DNA of 64,000 nucleotides from Labrus mixtus (taxonomy: Eukaryota; Chordata; Actinopteri; Labriformes; Labridae), in NCBI RefSeq assembly GCF_963584025.1, contig NC_083625.1, forward strand, positions 3,178,629-3,242,628, in the 5' to 3' direction. The position numbers were made by a program, and so were the translations under genes. Below are positions 46,101 through 52,977 of this stretch, in pieces. Every line of letters starts with the position of its first letter. Position 1 is the first letter of the stretch. The notes beneath the pieces were generated by a model. It was not told the DNA's origin, searched no databases, and worked only from the letters and a program-made list of their open reading frames with translations.

Positions 46101-48375
46101 TAAACCAGAAACTCCACCAATCACGTGACAGAAACGACCAGCAACAAGCCACTGTTGGAGGAAGGGAGAAGGGCTGTGTGAGATTTAACATTCGCTGGTT
46201 AATTTAGCGTCCTGTCCTTTCATGCCACCACACCAATTATTTCCATGTCTGAGACCTCGTTATATTTGCATTTTTTGGTTCATATTAATATCCCTCTTGA
46301 CTTTCACATCCTCGTCTCTTCTCTCTGCTTGACTCTCTGTGGTTTTTCTTCTTTCTTTGAATCTGTGCTGGCTCTACTTTATGACTATGCTGCTTTGTCT
46401 GGCCTTTTGTTTGCCTGAGTTTCCTGTTCTTGCTTTCTTTGTAAATGCACCTTGTGAACTCTTGTTTTTAAACGGTGCTGAATATTGAAGTCTTCATTTT
46501 CAGGCCATGTTTTGTTTACTTTTGTTAAAACCATTGTTAGAAACGTCTGATCCAACCTTCACAACAGGGTCCTAAGTCTCTGACTAGACTCTTCTCCTCT
46601 GTCGCCCCCCGGTGGTGGAATGAACTTCCAAACTCCATGTGATCTGCAGAGTCCCTCTGCACCTTTAAGAAAAAGCTAAAGACCCAGCTCTTTCATGAAT
46701 ACCTACTAACTTAATGATGATGGTCTCCATATTATTGATGATGATGATGGTAATGACGATGGTTTTTGTTTGATAACGTCGACTTATAAGATGGTTTCTA
46801 TACTGATTAGAGCTCTCAAGAACTGCCCTCAATGTTGTGCTTTGCCTCTGGTCACTTCCTGTCAGCACCTGTGTGTCCAATCAGACTCAAAGCTGATCGT
46901 TTGCTCTTACTCACATTGTTCCCTTTTTTCTAGATCCTTGCTTGTGTTGTTCTTACTCTCTGATGTACGTCGCTTTGGATAAAAGAGTCTGATAAGTGAA
47001 TTGTAGTAGAAACTGGAGAAGTAACGATTAACTCAACTCACTAAATGATTCCTGTCCTATACTGCAATCATAACAAACCTTTTAGATACCAGGTCTTTGA
47101 AAACAATATCTCTGTTATTTAATTAGTGATGGTATTTGATGGTAACAACTGCAAATCTTCAGTCTGAGAGAGAGAAATGTCAAATTGTTCAAAGACATTT
47201 CCAACGTTTAGCTACAGTTGTGCAATTTCGACAGTGTGCAAAAGCTGACATGTATTTATTATTCATTAAAAATAAGGATTTACCCAATATTGGCTGCACA
47301 GGACGATATTGTTCTATTTCAATTTGTACTGTTTCAATGTTCAAATTTTGTGTATTTTGAAAACCCCAGTGTGAACAATAAGAATGTGATTAAAAGGCCA
47401 ATTTGTGAATACTCCCTTGTTTTCTAGTCCCTGTCCTGTAAAGCTAAACTAAAGCAGGATTGGCTTTTAAAAAAACTCACTTTGGTTTATGCAGCCGTTT
47501 CTTCATAATTGTAACTTCTGTCACGAACCAGCCGAGGCTCAAACCCGGCTTTCACATCCTGGGAACACATACAGAGGCAGATCGCACACCTTTCAACGTC
47601 TGCCAAATGTAACAGTTTCAGCACACGGCCCATTGTAAGCTCAGTAAAGTGTAGCTCCAGTGAAATATCACAGCCCCAAATCTATGCCAGAGTTCATGGG
47701 TAAACATCCCCGAGCGTATTAAATCCTCTTCATACTTAAGAGGCGTTTGTTTTGGAGGACTCCCCGCGCTGGGTCCTCCCTTTGTGTGTCGTCCTGTCCG
47801 CTGATGTCGGTTTATTTGTCTACCCTGCTTCACAGGAGCTGCTGGAGAAGTTCATGGAGGGGAACGTAAGCCTGGATGAGTTCCTGGACTCCTTCCAAAG
47901 CTCCAGGAAGACGTATCATATCCGCCGGGCTCAAGCGGAGAAGACGCAGGAGGTCGTGCAGTCCAAGCGGCAGCTGGTGAAAATCAAACGGGCGGAGGAG
48001 AGTAAAGTCCCCGAGGTGAGGAAGGACTCGGAGCAGCCTCAGGAGCCGCAGAGGCACAACGGCTTTGTGGCGCAGGGGCCGCTGAGAGTGTTCCAGGTAC
48101 GCTACGGCCTCACGCCGGCCATCCTCCTCCCTCATTACCCCGTTTCTCCTCCCGCTTCGGCGCCGTGTTTTCAAAGTAGTACCCCTCAGGCCGACTCTCA
48201 ACCGGGACAGACCCACATCCTCAGCCCCAGCACCCAGCTCCAGGGACACGGACAGCCGGTCGGCCTCAGGGTCATCGGACAGTTGCCGGGCGGCTGGCCG
48301 GCTAACGGGCGGCCGGTGAGGGTGCAGCAGCTTTACAGGCCGAACCCTCAACAGCCTGAGCCGCCGTACCGATAA
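11556..48375 (+). CDS. vps37d: Vacuolar protein sorting-associated protein 37D (ESCRT-I subunit)
   Basis: Exons 11556-11666, 20208-20379, 38265-38347 and 47836-48375 join in frame (phases 0, 1, 0) into 301 codons. VPS37 subunits join TSG101, VPS28 and MVB12/UBAP1 to form ESCRT-I, which sorts ubiquitinated membrane proteins at endosomes. Residues about 15-163 form the Mod(r) coiled-coil domain: LSELLQNDDKMDQIIRL, LQVERE (41-46), SNRSLAE, RRPRL, EKYREL, and RRAQAEK (152-158). The tail (about 185-301) is Pro/Gln-rich. The D paralogue is chosen over C because the KMDQIIRL..KF..LQ.ERE pattern, RPRL and the ending QPEPPYR resemble mammalian VPS37D. The mammalian D protein is about 250 residues, so this tail is longer. 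An upstream GTG at 11553 is not the likely start; ATG 11556 is. Confidence 0.93.
12612..12915. mobile_element. Possible decayed hAT-like element
   Basis: Near 12612 the text CAATGGTTCCCAAACTTTTT resembles the 5' end of hAT elements, like that at 23568. The far end (GAACCCCAGG near 12915) is only a weak inverse, with a poly(C) run before it. No clear target duplication was found. Confidence 0.4.
13903..13929. repeat. (GA)n microsatellite
   Basis: About 13 GA units in vps37d intron 1. Confidence 0.93.
14830..14995 (+). mobile_element. LINE 3'-end fragment
   Basis: AAAGGAAGTTTTTCCCTGCC followed by CCCCCTCTAGAT and a terminal TTGATTGATTGA run matches the layout of 3' ends of fish LINEs (compare the TTGATTGA tail at 30609). 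No coding part remains. Confidence 0.55.
19795..19885 (+). mobile_element. tRNA-derived SINE fragment
   Basis: It starts GGGGCGCTGGTGGCCTTGCA, then GTGTATGGAGGATGTAGTC and GACCCGTGGCCC, matching the head of the SINE family at 29695 in plus orientation. It is truncated after about 90 bp. Confidence 0.7.
20208..20379 (+). CDS. vps37d: vps37d coding exon 2
   Basis: The acceptor is TCTCTTTAG; the donor is CTCG|GTGAGT at 20380. It encodes residues 38-94 plus one base of codon 95. FKELQVEREMLQTSNRSLAE and the following ARRPRL form the central Mod(r) helix that packs in the ESCRT-I stalk. The exon is GC-richer than its introns. Confidence 0.93.
22040..22140. repeat. Dispersed fish repeat
   Basis: ATCAGAATTGGGGTTTATTA followed by CCAAGTACATTTACA and CAAGGAATTTGACTTGGTG follows a teleost repeat I recognise from its wording. 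Its class is unclear and its limits approximate. Confidence 0.5.
23568..23859. mobile_element. hAT-like MITE with 8-bp target duplication
   Basis: The left end CAGTGGTTCC at 23568 and right end GTTTGGGAACCCCTG at 23859 are imperfect inverted hAT-type termini. Both sides are flanked by an exact 8-bp CACTAGCC (23560-23567 and 23860-23867), the diagnostic length for hAT insertion. It is 292 bp with no coding capacity. Confidence 0.88.
26029..26260. repeat. (CATT)n and adjoining dispersed repeat
   Basis: Six CATT units, then CAACCTTTATTTATACTCGA and GGGGCAACCCTCATTTACAA, a text found in dispersed fish repeats. The right limit is uncertain. Confidence 0.55.
29141..29502. mobile_element. MITE, PIF/Harbinger-like, TAA target duplication
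   Basis: GCTGCATTCATGTG (29142-29155) is the exact inverse of CACATGAATGCAGC (29488-29501). Inner arms share TTTCCGAGTTG and CAACTCGGAAA. TAA lies on both sides (29138-29140, 29503-29505), the 3-bp pattern typical of PIF/Harbinger elements. It has no coding content and is 362 bp. Confidence 0.78.
29695..29900 (-). mobile_element. Complete tRNA-derived SINE with 16-bp target duplication
   Basis: The minus strand starts GGGGCGCTGGTGGCGCAGTG, carries B-box-like GGGTTCACATCCCA, and ends in a poly(A) tail (plus-strand T run, 29692-29706). It is flanked by exact 16-bp copies of CACCAGTATGTTCTTT at 29679-29694 and 29901-29916. This is the best preserved member of its family here and a fairly young insertion. 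Confidence 0.92.
30065..30244 (-). mobile_element. tRNA-derived SINE inserted in older repeat
   Basis: A degenerate minus-oriented copy of the 29695 family: a T run, GGTTTATATTTGGGCTTTT, the CAGGGAGAGAGAGAGGGA body, and a head near 30225. Exact TGTAGCTGTTT repeats flank it (30054-30064, 30245-30255), an 11-bp target duplication within the host repeat. Confidence 0.8.
30340..30609 (+). mobile_element. 5'-truncated LINE tail
   Basis: Frame 30340 reads KFKTYLFSRAFN and a stop, the last residues of an L2/CR1-like ORF2. About 230 bp of 3'UTR follow, with AGCACTTTGGCATACATTTG and GTGCTATACAAATAAAG, ending in TTGATTGATTGA units. Confidence 0.82.
31067..31095. repeat. (ATT)n microsatellite
   Basis: About nine ATT units in vps37d intron 2, preceded by two C-rich runs near 31003-31018. 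Confidence 0.93.
32001..32240. repeat. Pair of imperfect 40-bp direct repeats
   Basis: ACAAACTGGCAAACTGAAAA with AATGCAGCAG (32005-32038) and ACAAACTGGCAAAAAGAAAA with AATGCAGCAG (32203-32235) lie about 198 bp apart. The text between is not obviously repeated. Origin unknown. Confidence 0.7.
33840..33895 (+). mobile_element. Possible LINE 3' tail
   Basis: CTAAATGTACTTGGCAATAA followed by CGATTCTGGTTGTGAT follows the ending of a common fish LINE (GTACTTGGCAATAAA then GATTCTGATTCTGA). Only the tail remains. Confidence 0.5.
34501..34559. repeat. (AC)n microsatellite
   Basis: About 29 uninterrupted AC units in vps37d intron 2. Confidence 0.97.
35630..35785 (+). mobile_element. tRNA-derived SINE
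   Basis: A plus-oriented copy: GGGCCGCAGATGGTCTAGCT head, GCGGGCGGCCCGGGTTCAAG around the B box, and a body ending ATAAACGCATAAAAGCCCAA. Same family as 29695. Confidence 0.8.
38265..38347 (+). CDS. vps37d: vps37d coding exon 3
   Basis: An 83-bp exon between TTTTGTCTTTGCAG and GAG|GTGAGA. It completes codon 95 (Glu) and encodes residues 96-122, AHGQKHSLQTVQNLLQEEVA to HSE. This is the Glu-rich linker helix of the Mod(r) domain, equivalent to the ALGWLQAELEEAE part of mammalian VPS37D. Confidence 0.9.
39979..40230 (-). mobile_element. tRNA-derived SINE (family of 43173), diverged
   Basis: It reads in reverse the same order as the copy at 43173: GACTACTCAAAGCACTTTC, AGTCCATCATTCATACACCA, GTGTCTTGCCCAAGGAC and GGGGATTGAACCAACGACCC (B-box region). 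The head is diverged. Confidence 0.75.
41088..41142. repeat. (AC)n microsatellite
   Basis: About 27 uninterrupted CA units in vps37d intron 3. Confidence 0.97.
41600..42075. repeat. Dispersed fish repeat, uninterrupted copy
   Basis: It contains CTGCAGTTCCTCAAGTGTCC then ACTTGAGGCTGGCTGCAGAA, and later GGGGGCGTTGCTGATCTGA, TTGTAGCTGTTTGTCAGGAG and CAGAAACCATTGGTTGACAT. The second half is the intact counterpart of the broken copy at 30016-30655. Class not determined. Confidence 0.6.
43086..43113. repeat. (TC)n microsatellite
   Basis: About 14 TC units, 60 bp before a SINE. Confidence 0.93.
43173..43438 (+). mobile_element. Near-complete tRNA-derived SINE
   Basis: The head GGCTGTGGCTCAGTCGGTAG (A-box-like) and GGGTTCGATCCCCAG (B box) are followed by a body with GATGTGTCCTTGGGTAAGAC and GAGTAGTCAGAAGACTAGAA, ending CAAATCCATTTACTATTTA. 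It is the best copy of the second SINE family in the window. The head would fold like a tRNA but is part of the element. Confidence 0.85.
44885..45430. mobile_element. Possible MITE
   Basis: It opens TTAAGGCCCTGACACACCAA, a phrase typical of a fish DNA-transposon end, and includes a near-palindrome around GATTCAATGTTGAATC (45369-45384) and the CAGCCAATCAGAGAGAG motif. The right terminus was not found, so the type is open. Confidence 0.45.
46520..47010 (+). mobile_element. 5'-truncated LINE tail
   Basis: A broken frame near 46586-46700 reads RLFSSVAPRWWNELPNSM and then CTFKKKLKTQLFHEYLL, the last part of a fish LINE ORF2. It ends at GTCGCTTTGGATAAAAGAGT CTGATAAG-type text, a well-known LINE 3' end. 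A GATGATGAT tract sits in the 3'UTR. Confidence 0.8.
47836..48375 (+). CDS. vps37d: vps37d coding exon 4 (C-terminal)
   Basis: The acceptor is CTGCTTCACAG. It encodes residues 123-301 to the TAA. ELLEKFMEGNVSLDEFLDSF and RRAQAEK finish the Mod(r) domain. A basic stretch (KRQLVKIKRAEESK) follows, then a low-complexity Pro/Gln/Gly tail ending QPEPPYR. A donor-like CAG|GTACGC lies inside at 48097 but is probably unused, because the frame stays open to a conserved-looking C-terminus. The 245-codon frame on the other strand is a shadow of this GC-rich exon. Confidence 0.93.
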   Translation, partial: ELLEKFMEGNVSLDEFLDSFQSSRKTYHIRRAQAEKTQEVVQSKRQLVKIKRAEESKVPEVRKDSEQPQEPQRHNGFVAQGPLRVFQVRYGLTPAILLPHYPVSPPASAPCFQSSTPQADSQPGQTHILSPSTQLQGHGQPVGLRVIGQLPGGWPANGRPVRVQQLYRPNPQQPEPPYR

Positions 48376-48814
48376 ACTCGAGGAGGAGGAGGAGGGAGGA
48401 TGATGAAAAGCCGGCGTCGGTGTCAGAGGGCTTCCAAGACGTGGGAACCAAACTAGTGGCTGTCGCAATCTTGTAAGCAAAGACTGATCCACAGACGGGC
48501 AGCGCTGCAGACGTTTTGTTTCTGTTCTCCATCCATGACACTCAAAATGTAAGCAGAGCAGACGCACCTGAGAGCAGGTAGAGCAGGGATGGGCTCCGAT
48601 AGCTGGATCCTTTGAGCTCCAAAGCTAATGACTCTCTTATCAAAGCTGTTACGTATCCTTAATCTATTTCATTTCTAATAACCAAAACTTAAAGAGGAAA
48701 CCAGTGGCATATTTATGTGAAGTGCTACCCGCCTTTACTGTGGCAGCGATGAGGCTGACGTTCAGGTTAATCCGGGACGACAGATGAAGGTAGTCTGTGT
48801 TTATGTGCAAGTTA

Positions 48815-49145
48815 TAAATTAAACATTAACACAAACACTTCTTACTTCCACTGGAGATGATATGTGGTTAAGTAATTTAAACCCATGATACAGGGAGAGT
48901 ATATCTAAGGGGAGTGGGGGGGGGGGATGTATCTGAAGAGCGTTTTGAGTATACAGATTGACCCATGTCCCATCTGTTACCATGGAGGAGGTGGGGTTTA
49001 TGAGCAATACTGCAGCCAGTCTTTGGGCTTCACTTGAGGCGAGGGATCCTGCTGTCCATTTGTTATACAGTCTATGGTTTAAGTCAGCATCTTTAATGGA
49101 CATTACTGGTTTTAAATAACAGACATCAAACGCTGCAGACTCCAT
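48815..49145 (-). repeat. Dispersed fish repeat within copy 1
   Basis: Text such as ACTGCAGCCAGTCTTTGGGC TTCACTTGAGG and TATACAGTCTATGGTTTAAG is familiar from dispersed teleost repeats. It accounts for the 108-codon frame on the minus strand, which is not a gene. The second copy is at about 53283-53611. Confidence 0.5.
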
Positions 49146-49371
49146 CAGCTGCAGCTAATAAATGATTACAATGAAACAGTTAAAATATTAGTTTTAAGCT
49201 TTAAAAAAAGGTGTTTACAAACTTCTTTTAACTTTAATATATTTCAACTTTTTCATGATTTTAATGTTTGAGTGAGAATTGATCAGTGGATTCTCTACTG
49301 AGCGAGCGTTTGATCAAAAGCTATCGAACCCCATCCCCAGCAAAGACAAGAAAGTCCACTAGTTATTTTAA

Positions 49372-49394
49372 ATTTTATTATTATTATTATTATC
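49372..49394. repeat. (TTA)n microsatellite in copy 1
   Basis: A short TTA run, repeated at about 53840 in copy 2. Confidence 0.9.
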
Positions 49395-49543
49395 ATTTTT
49401 GTGTTTTACATGGAGGTATGTGAAGCACAGGGGTTGTGAAGCACATCTGCAGCTACGCAAAAGAAAGATGTCATTGTTCATTCACACGACAGAGAGAATC
49501 TTTGTGAGATGCCACGAGCCAATGAAGTGAAAGAAAAGGCATC

Positions 49544-49549
49544 AATAAA
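49544..49549 (+). terminator. vps37d: Likely vps37d poly(A) signal
   Basis: AATAAA within ATCAATAAAGTGTTTCATAT, 1169 bp after the stop, followed by a T-rich stretch (TTTGATTTGATTTCTTC). It is the first canonical signal I saw after the stop codon. Confidence 0.6.
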
Positions 49550-52500
49550 GTGTTTCATATGAACTTTGATTTGATTTCTTCATCTCGCCTGATAAGACAG
49601 TCGTGACATAACACGGAACATTTCCCAGGATCATGATTGAAAAGTTAAAAACCAAACAGAGCTGGTGTGGTATTTATTAAGAATTCACAGACGATAAGAG
49701 CGTCTCCACATTATGTGCGGTGTCGTGTGTGTGTGTGTGTCGGCTTCACAGGCGATTACCCGGAGCCGTCTGCCTTCTTGTGCGATTTCATGAACAGTGC
49801 TGGAGCTCAAACGATTTATTTATTCATGTAAATCCTATTTTAAATGGCCGACTTCAAAGCTCCTTGTTTACCGTGCTAAATGAAGAGCTGCTGCTTCTTT
49901 CAAAGCAAGCCAGTGTTTTTATTTTTTTAAATTTCCCACCACCACCCCCCGAAACCGAGAAGCAGAGTGAGGGGAGTTTAATCTCTATGAGAATGCCGGC
50001 GCTCTGCGAGCCCACAGTCAAACATAATGTGGTGTAGGAGGTTTCCTTTTCTCATTTCACTCTCTCCTCCTTTTTTTTTTTTTTTCTCATTATCCGTCCC
50101 TCAGCATTCAAAGGGAAGCGCTGTGGATTGGTGTTTTCTCATGGTTCTGCTCTTCAACAAACATGTTGCTCATCAATAACTCATAAGTGCATGCTTACTA
50201 CAGCTCGACAGAGTATACAGGAAAATGCCTTTTTGCAGGCCAGTGCCCGGTTACACAGATCCTCAGATTTCTGATGTTTGGGGAGATGAAAAAAGGAGAT
50301 TTCAAACCCTCTGATGATTTCTTTCAGAGGGTTTTCCTTGTCTTTAAATCTTCTTCAGTTTTGGTAAACGCAACAGTTTTTTTTTTATCTCAAATGAAGC
50401 CTGAATCAAACTCACTGTGAGCAGAGGAAGTTCACATCTTGGGACTTCCTAACACGGCGCTTTAATCTTTTTCTTTTTTCTCCAGTTTTCCTGATTTAAA
50501 TGTTTAATTTTGCTTCTTTTGTGTGTTTTTTAATTTATTTAATGCCTTTCCCCCCAGGGTTCTGCAAACACTCCCTCGCAGAATAAACAAAGAACAACAA
50601 GTGTTTTCAGTGTAAACACAAACACAGAGGAGAGTCTGTTTCTTAATCCAGACCTTTTATTTTTTTAACAACTTTACTTTTTTTTGTTGTTTAGAAAAGT
50701 TTCTTGCAAATCCTTCAAGGACACATTTCAGCATCTCCAGAAATGCACTCAACGCTTTGTTAGAGTTACATGAAAAGGCTGATGACTTCTGTCTCATAAT
50801 AACAAGGACACAAGAACCACAAGACTGTTAGCTTAGCTTAGCATAAAGACGTGGAAACAGAGGGAAACAGCTACATTAAAAATGATCCAGCTTCAATAAA
50901 ACTCAGTGATTAACATTCTGTTTCAAGTAGGTTTAATTGACGCTAAAAAGAGTAAATAGGACACGCTGTGGTTTCGGCTCGAGTTGAGAATATTAGGCTG
51001 GCAGGGTCGGGATTAACGTCAGAGTTTAACTGACATCAACCGGAGCGGTGAGTGACTACATTTAGGCGTTAGGCGTGTGGACGTTTATCTGCAGGGAGGA
51101 CTGAAGGCAGGCGGTGAAAAAAGTTAACCCCACGATTTTTTGCATTCGCTCGAATAAATCAGTCAGCAGGACAGCTTCTCTCTCTCTCTCTCTGGGTTGC
51201 TATGGTTACGGGGACGCTCTGTGCCCGCTGTCACTTAGTAATGAAGTCGTGTTTTATATAAAATGACATTTTTTAATTCCACATACACGTGCGTACAGCC
51301 TGCAGCTTTACAAAGGTTGTAGTTCTGAAATATTAAGTAAACATGTTTGTAAATTAATTAAAATGATGTGGATGATGTACGAGCTTTATAGACGCTGTGG
51401 GTTGATTTAAGCCTGAAGAGTCAGGCTAACTGTTTCCCTTTGTTTCCATTCTTTATGCTAAGCTAAGCTAATCGCCCCAAGCTCTTCTCCTCTTAGATGT
51501 TTCCCAAACATCAAGCTATTAGTTCAAGTCTTGCTTTAAGATCTGATGATCGTGTTCATAGAGGGAGGGTGTAGCTGGGCACTGGCTTCAACCAAACATT
51601 CAGTTCTGCGTTCACTCAGGGTCTTTTAGAAACAGAATGCAGTGTCTCCGTCCTCATCCCCCAAAGCACAGATGGACCCGCAGGGTGAAGCTCAATCCAG
51701 ACTCTCATTTACCGGAGCATGCCAGAGAGACTCAGACCATCGCCGTCACGTGACGCTGAATCACCTCCACGTTCTTCTGTTGCAGCGACGTTTGTCCCGG
51801 CGAAGGTTATCGCTCCAGGCCTGGAGAGTGATTTTGATTTTTGTAGCGTTGTTTGTCTGTAAAAAAAAAAACAAAAACAAAAAACAACCCTCAGCAAACT
51901 GACTGAGATTGATTCAGACCAGGTGATTCATGTAAGACCGGATGCTTAAATGTGTTTGAAATGTTCTCAAAATGTAAAAGTGCTTGTTTCTGCGACTGTG
52001 GTTTGGTTTGTCTCGTCTTTTATATCGTGTGTGTGTCTATTCAAGGATCTGTCCCAGCGGCCTTCCTTCAAGGTTTGTAGTAAAACAAATACATTTTTTT
52101 TAAAATGGAGTAATGAAAAAGATGAATGAAAGATGCTTTGGAATTTAAATCGAGACATACGGCATCAAAGGCGAAGGCGCCGTGGCTGCAGGCGTTCAAA
52201 ACCAGATGATTCTGAGCGACGTCAAAGCGGATCAGTCCTGCAGAGAGTGAGGATGAGCTAATAATATCCAAGTCAAGTCATTTCCATCCCCTCTGTCTCT
52301 GAGCGCGGGGGAGCTGATTCAGCTCAGCAGCTGCAGTACAGTACGAGTGACTGGACGCACGTGGCTGTCAGGACGCCGTCAGACTCGCAACACAGATGAA
52401 GGGAAGAAAAAAATGTCAACTTAGAAAAATCTGATCTTTCCCCCTGATAACACACAGAGGAGAAGCCAACCACTTCATTACAACAAGCTTTCACATGCCC

Positions 52501-52970
52501 CAGACTTTGAACGCATCGCTGACTTCTTCTTCCTGTCGGTCATGTAATGAGACGCCGGTGTTCTCTGCGTGATCGTCCATTTTAATTTAAATTAATCTGC
52601 AGGACGTATCAGAATAATTTGGTTATATCTGAGAAAAGTTTGCTCTCTAAAAAAAAAAGAATAAATTCTTTAGCAGAGAAGTTACTGCTCTTATGAGGAG
52701 AAGCTTGGACCAAACTTTCCCATAAGAGGAAATCTCCTCGGTGAAAATAGAAACACAAGCATCGCTTTGATTCAACATCTTTTCTTTCTTAGTTTCCTCT
52801 TTTTTTCAGAGGAGAACATAATTAGCATGAGAAGCACAAGAAGTCACAGTTTGTGATTTAAACGCTTGTTATGCACAAAGTTTTTGATCATTATTTCGTG
52901 CTAAAGAACAACAACAAGGCTGGCAGGAAACAGACAAAGACTTCTGTTGTTTGAGAAGATGTTGTTTGTA

Positions 52971-52977
52971 ACGTATC
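52971..52977. other. 7-bp insert at duplication junction
   Basis: ACGTATC separates the end of copy 1 (TTGTTTGTA) from the start of copy 2 (GACGTTTTG). It is absent from the left end of copy 1 and the right end of copy 2. The same seven bases occur at 48651-48657 inside the unit. Confidence 0.85.

Larger units (their letters stand above)
38348..47835. other. vps37d intron 3 (9.5 kb)
   Basis: It holds a SINE pair (39979, 43173), an (AC)n run, an older dispersed repeat (41600-42075), a putative MITE (44885-45430), a poly(C)/poly(A) tract (45490-45521) and a LINE tail (46520-47010). No nested gene is supported. Confidence 0.85.
48510..52970. repeat. Tandem duplication, copy 1
   Basis: This 4461-bp block, starting GACGTTTTGTTTCTGTTCTC, is repeated in direct orientation at 52978. 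It begins 135 bp after the vps37d stop, so it includes most of the 3'UTR. Relative to copy 2 I saw only a G-run of 11 instead of 9 (near 48916) and T instead of C in GGAGGAGGTGGGG (near 48991). All longer frames in it are short, lack family signatures, and recur at +4466. Confidence 0.97.

Noticed and set aside
11556..48375. Assignment of the ESCRT-I gene as vps37c
   Set aside because: The CD5/CD6-like neighbour would suggest it, but the KMDQIIRL, RPRL and terminal QPEPPYR patterns fit VPS37D, and the tail lacks the very long Pro/Tyr-rich region of VPS37C.
47830..48567. 245-codon open frame on the minus strand
   Set aside because: It overlaps vps37d exon 4, is Arg/Leu-rich as expected for the complement of a GC-rich exon, and has no family signature.
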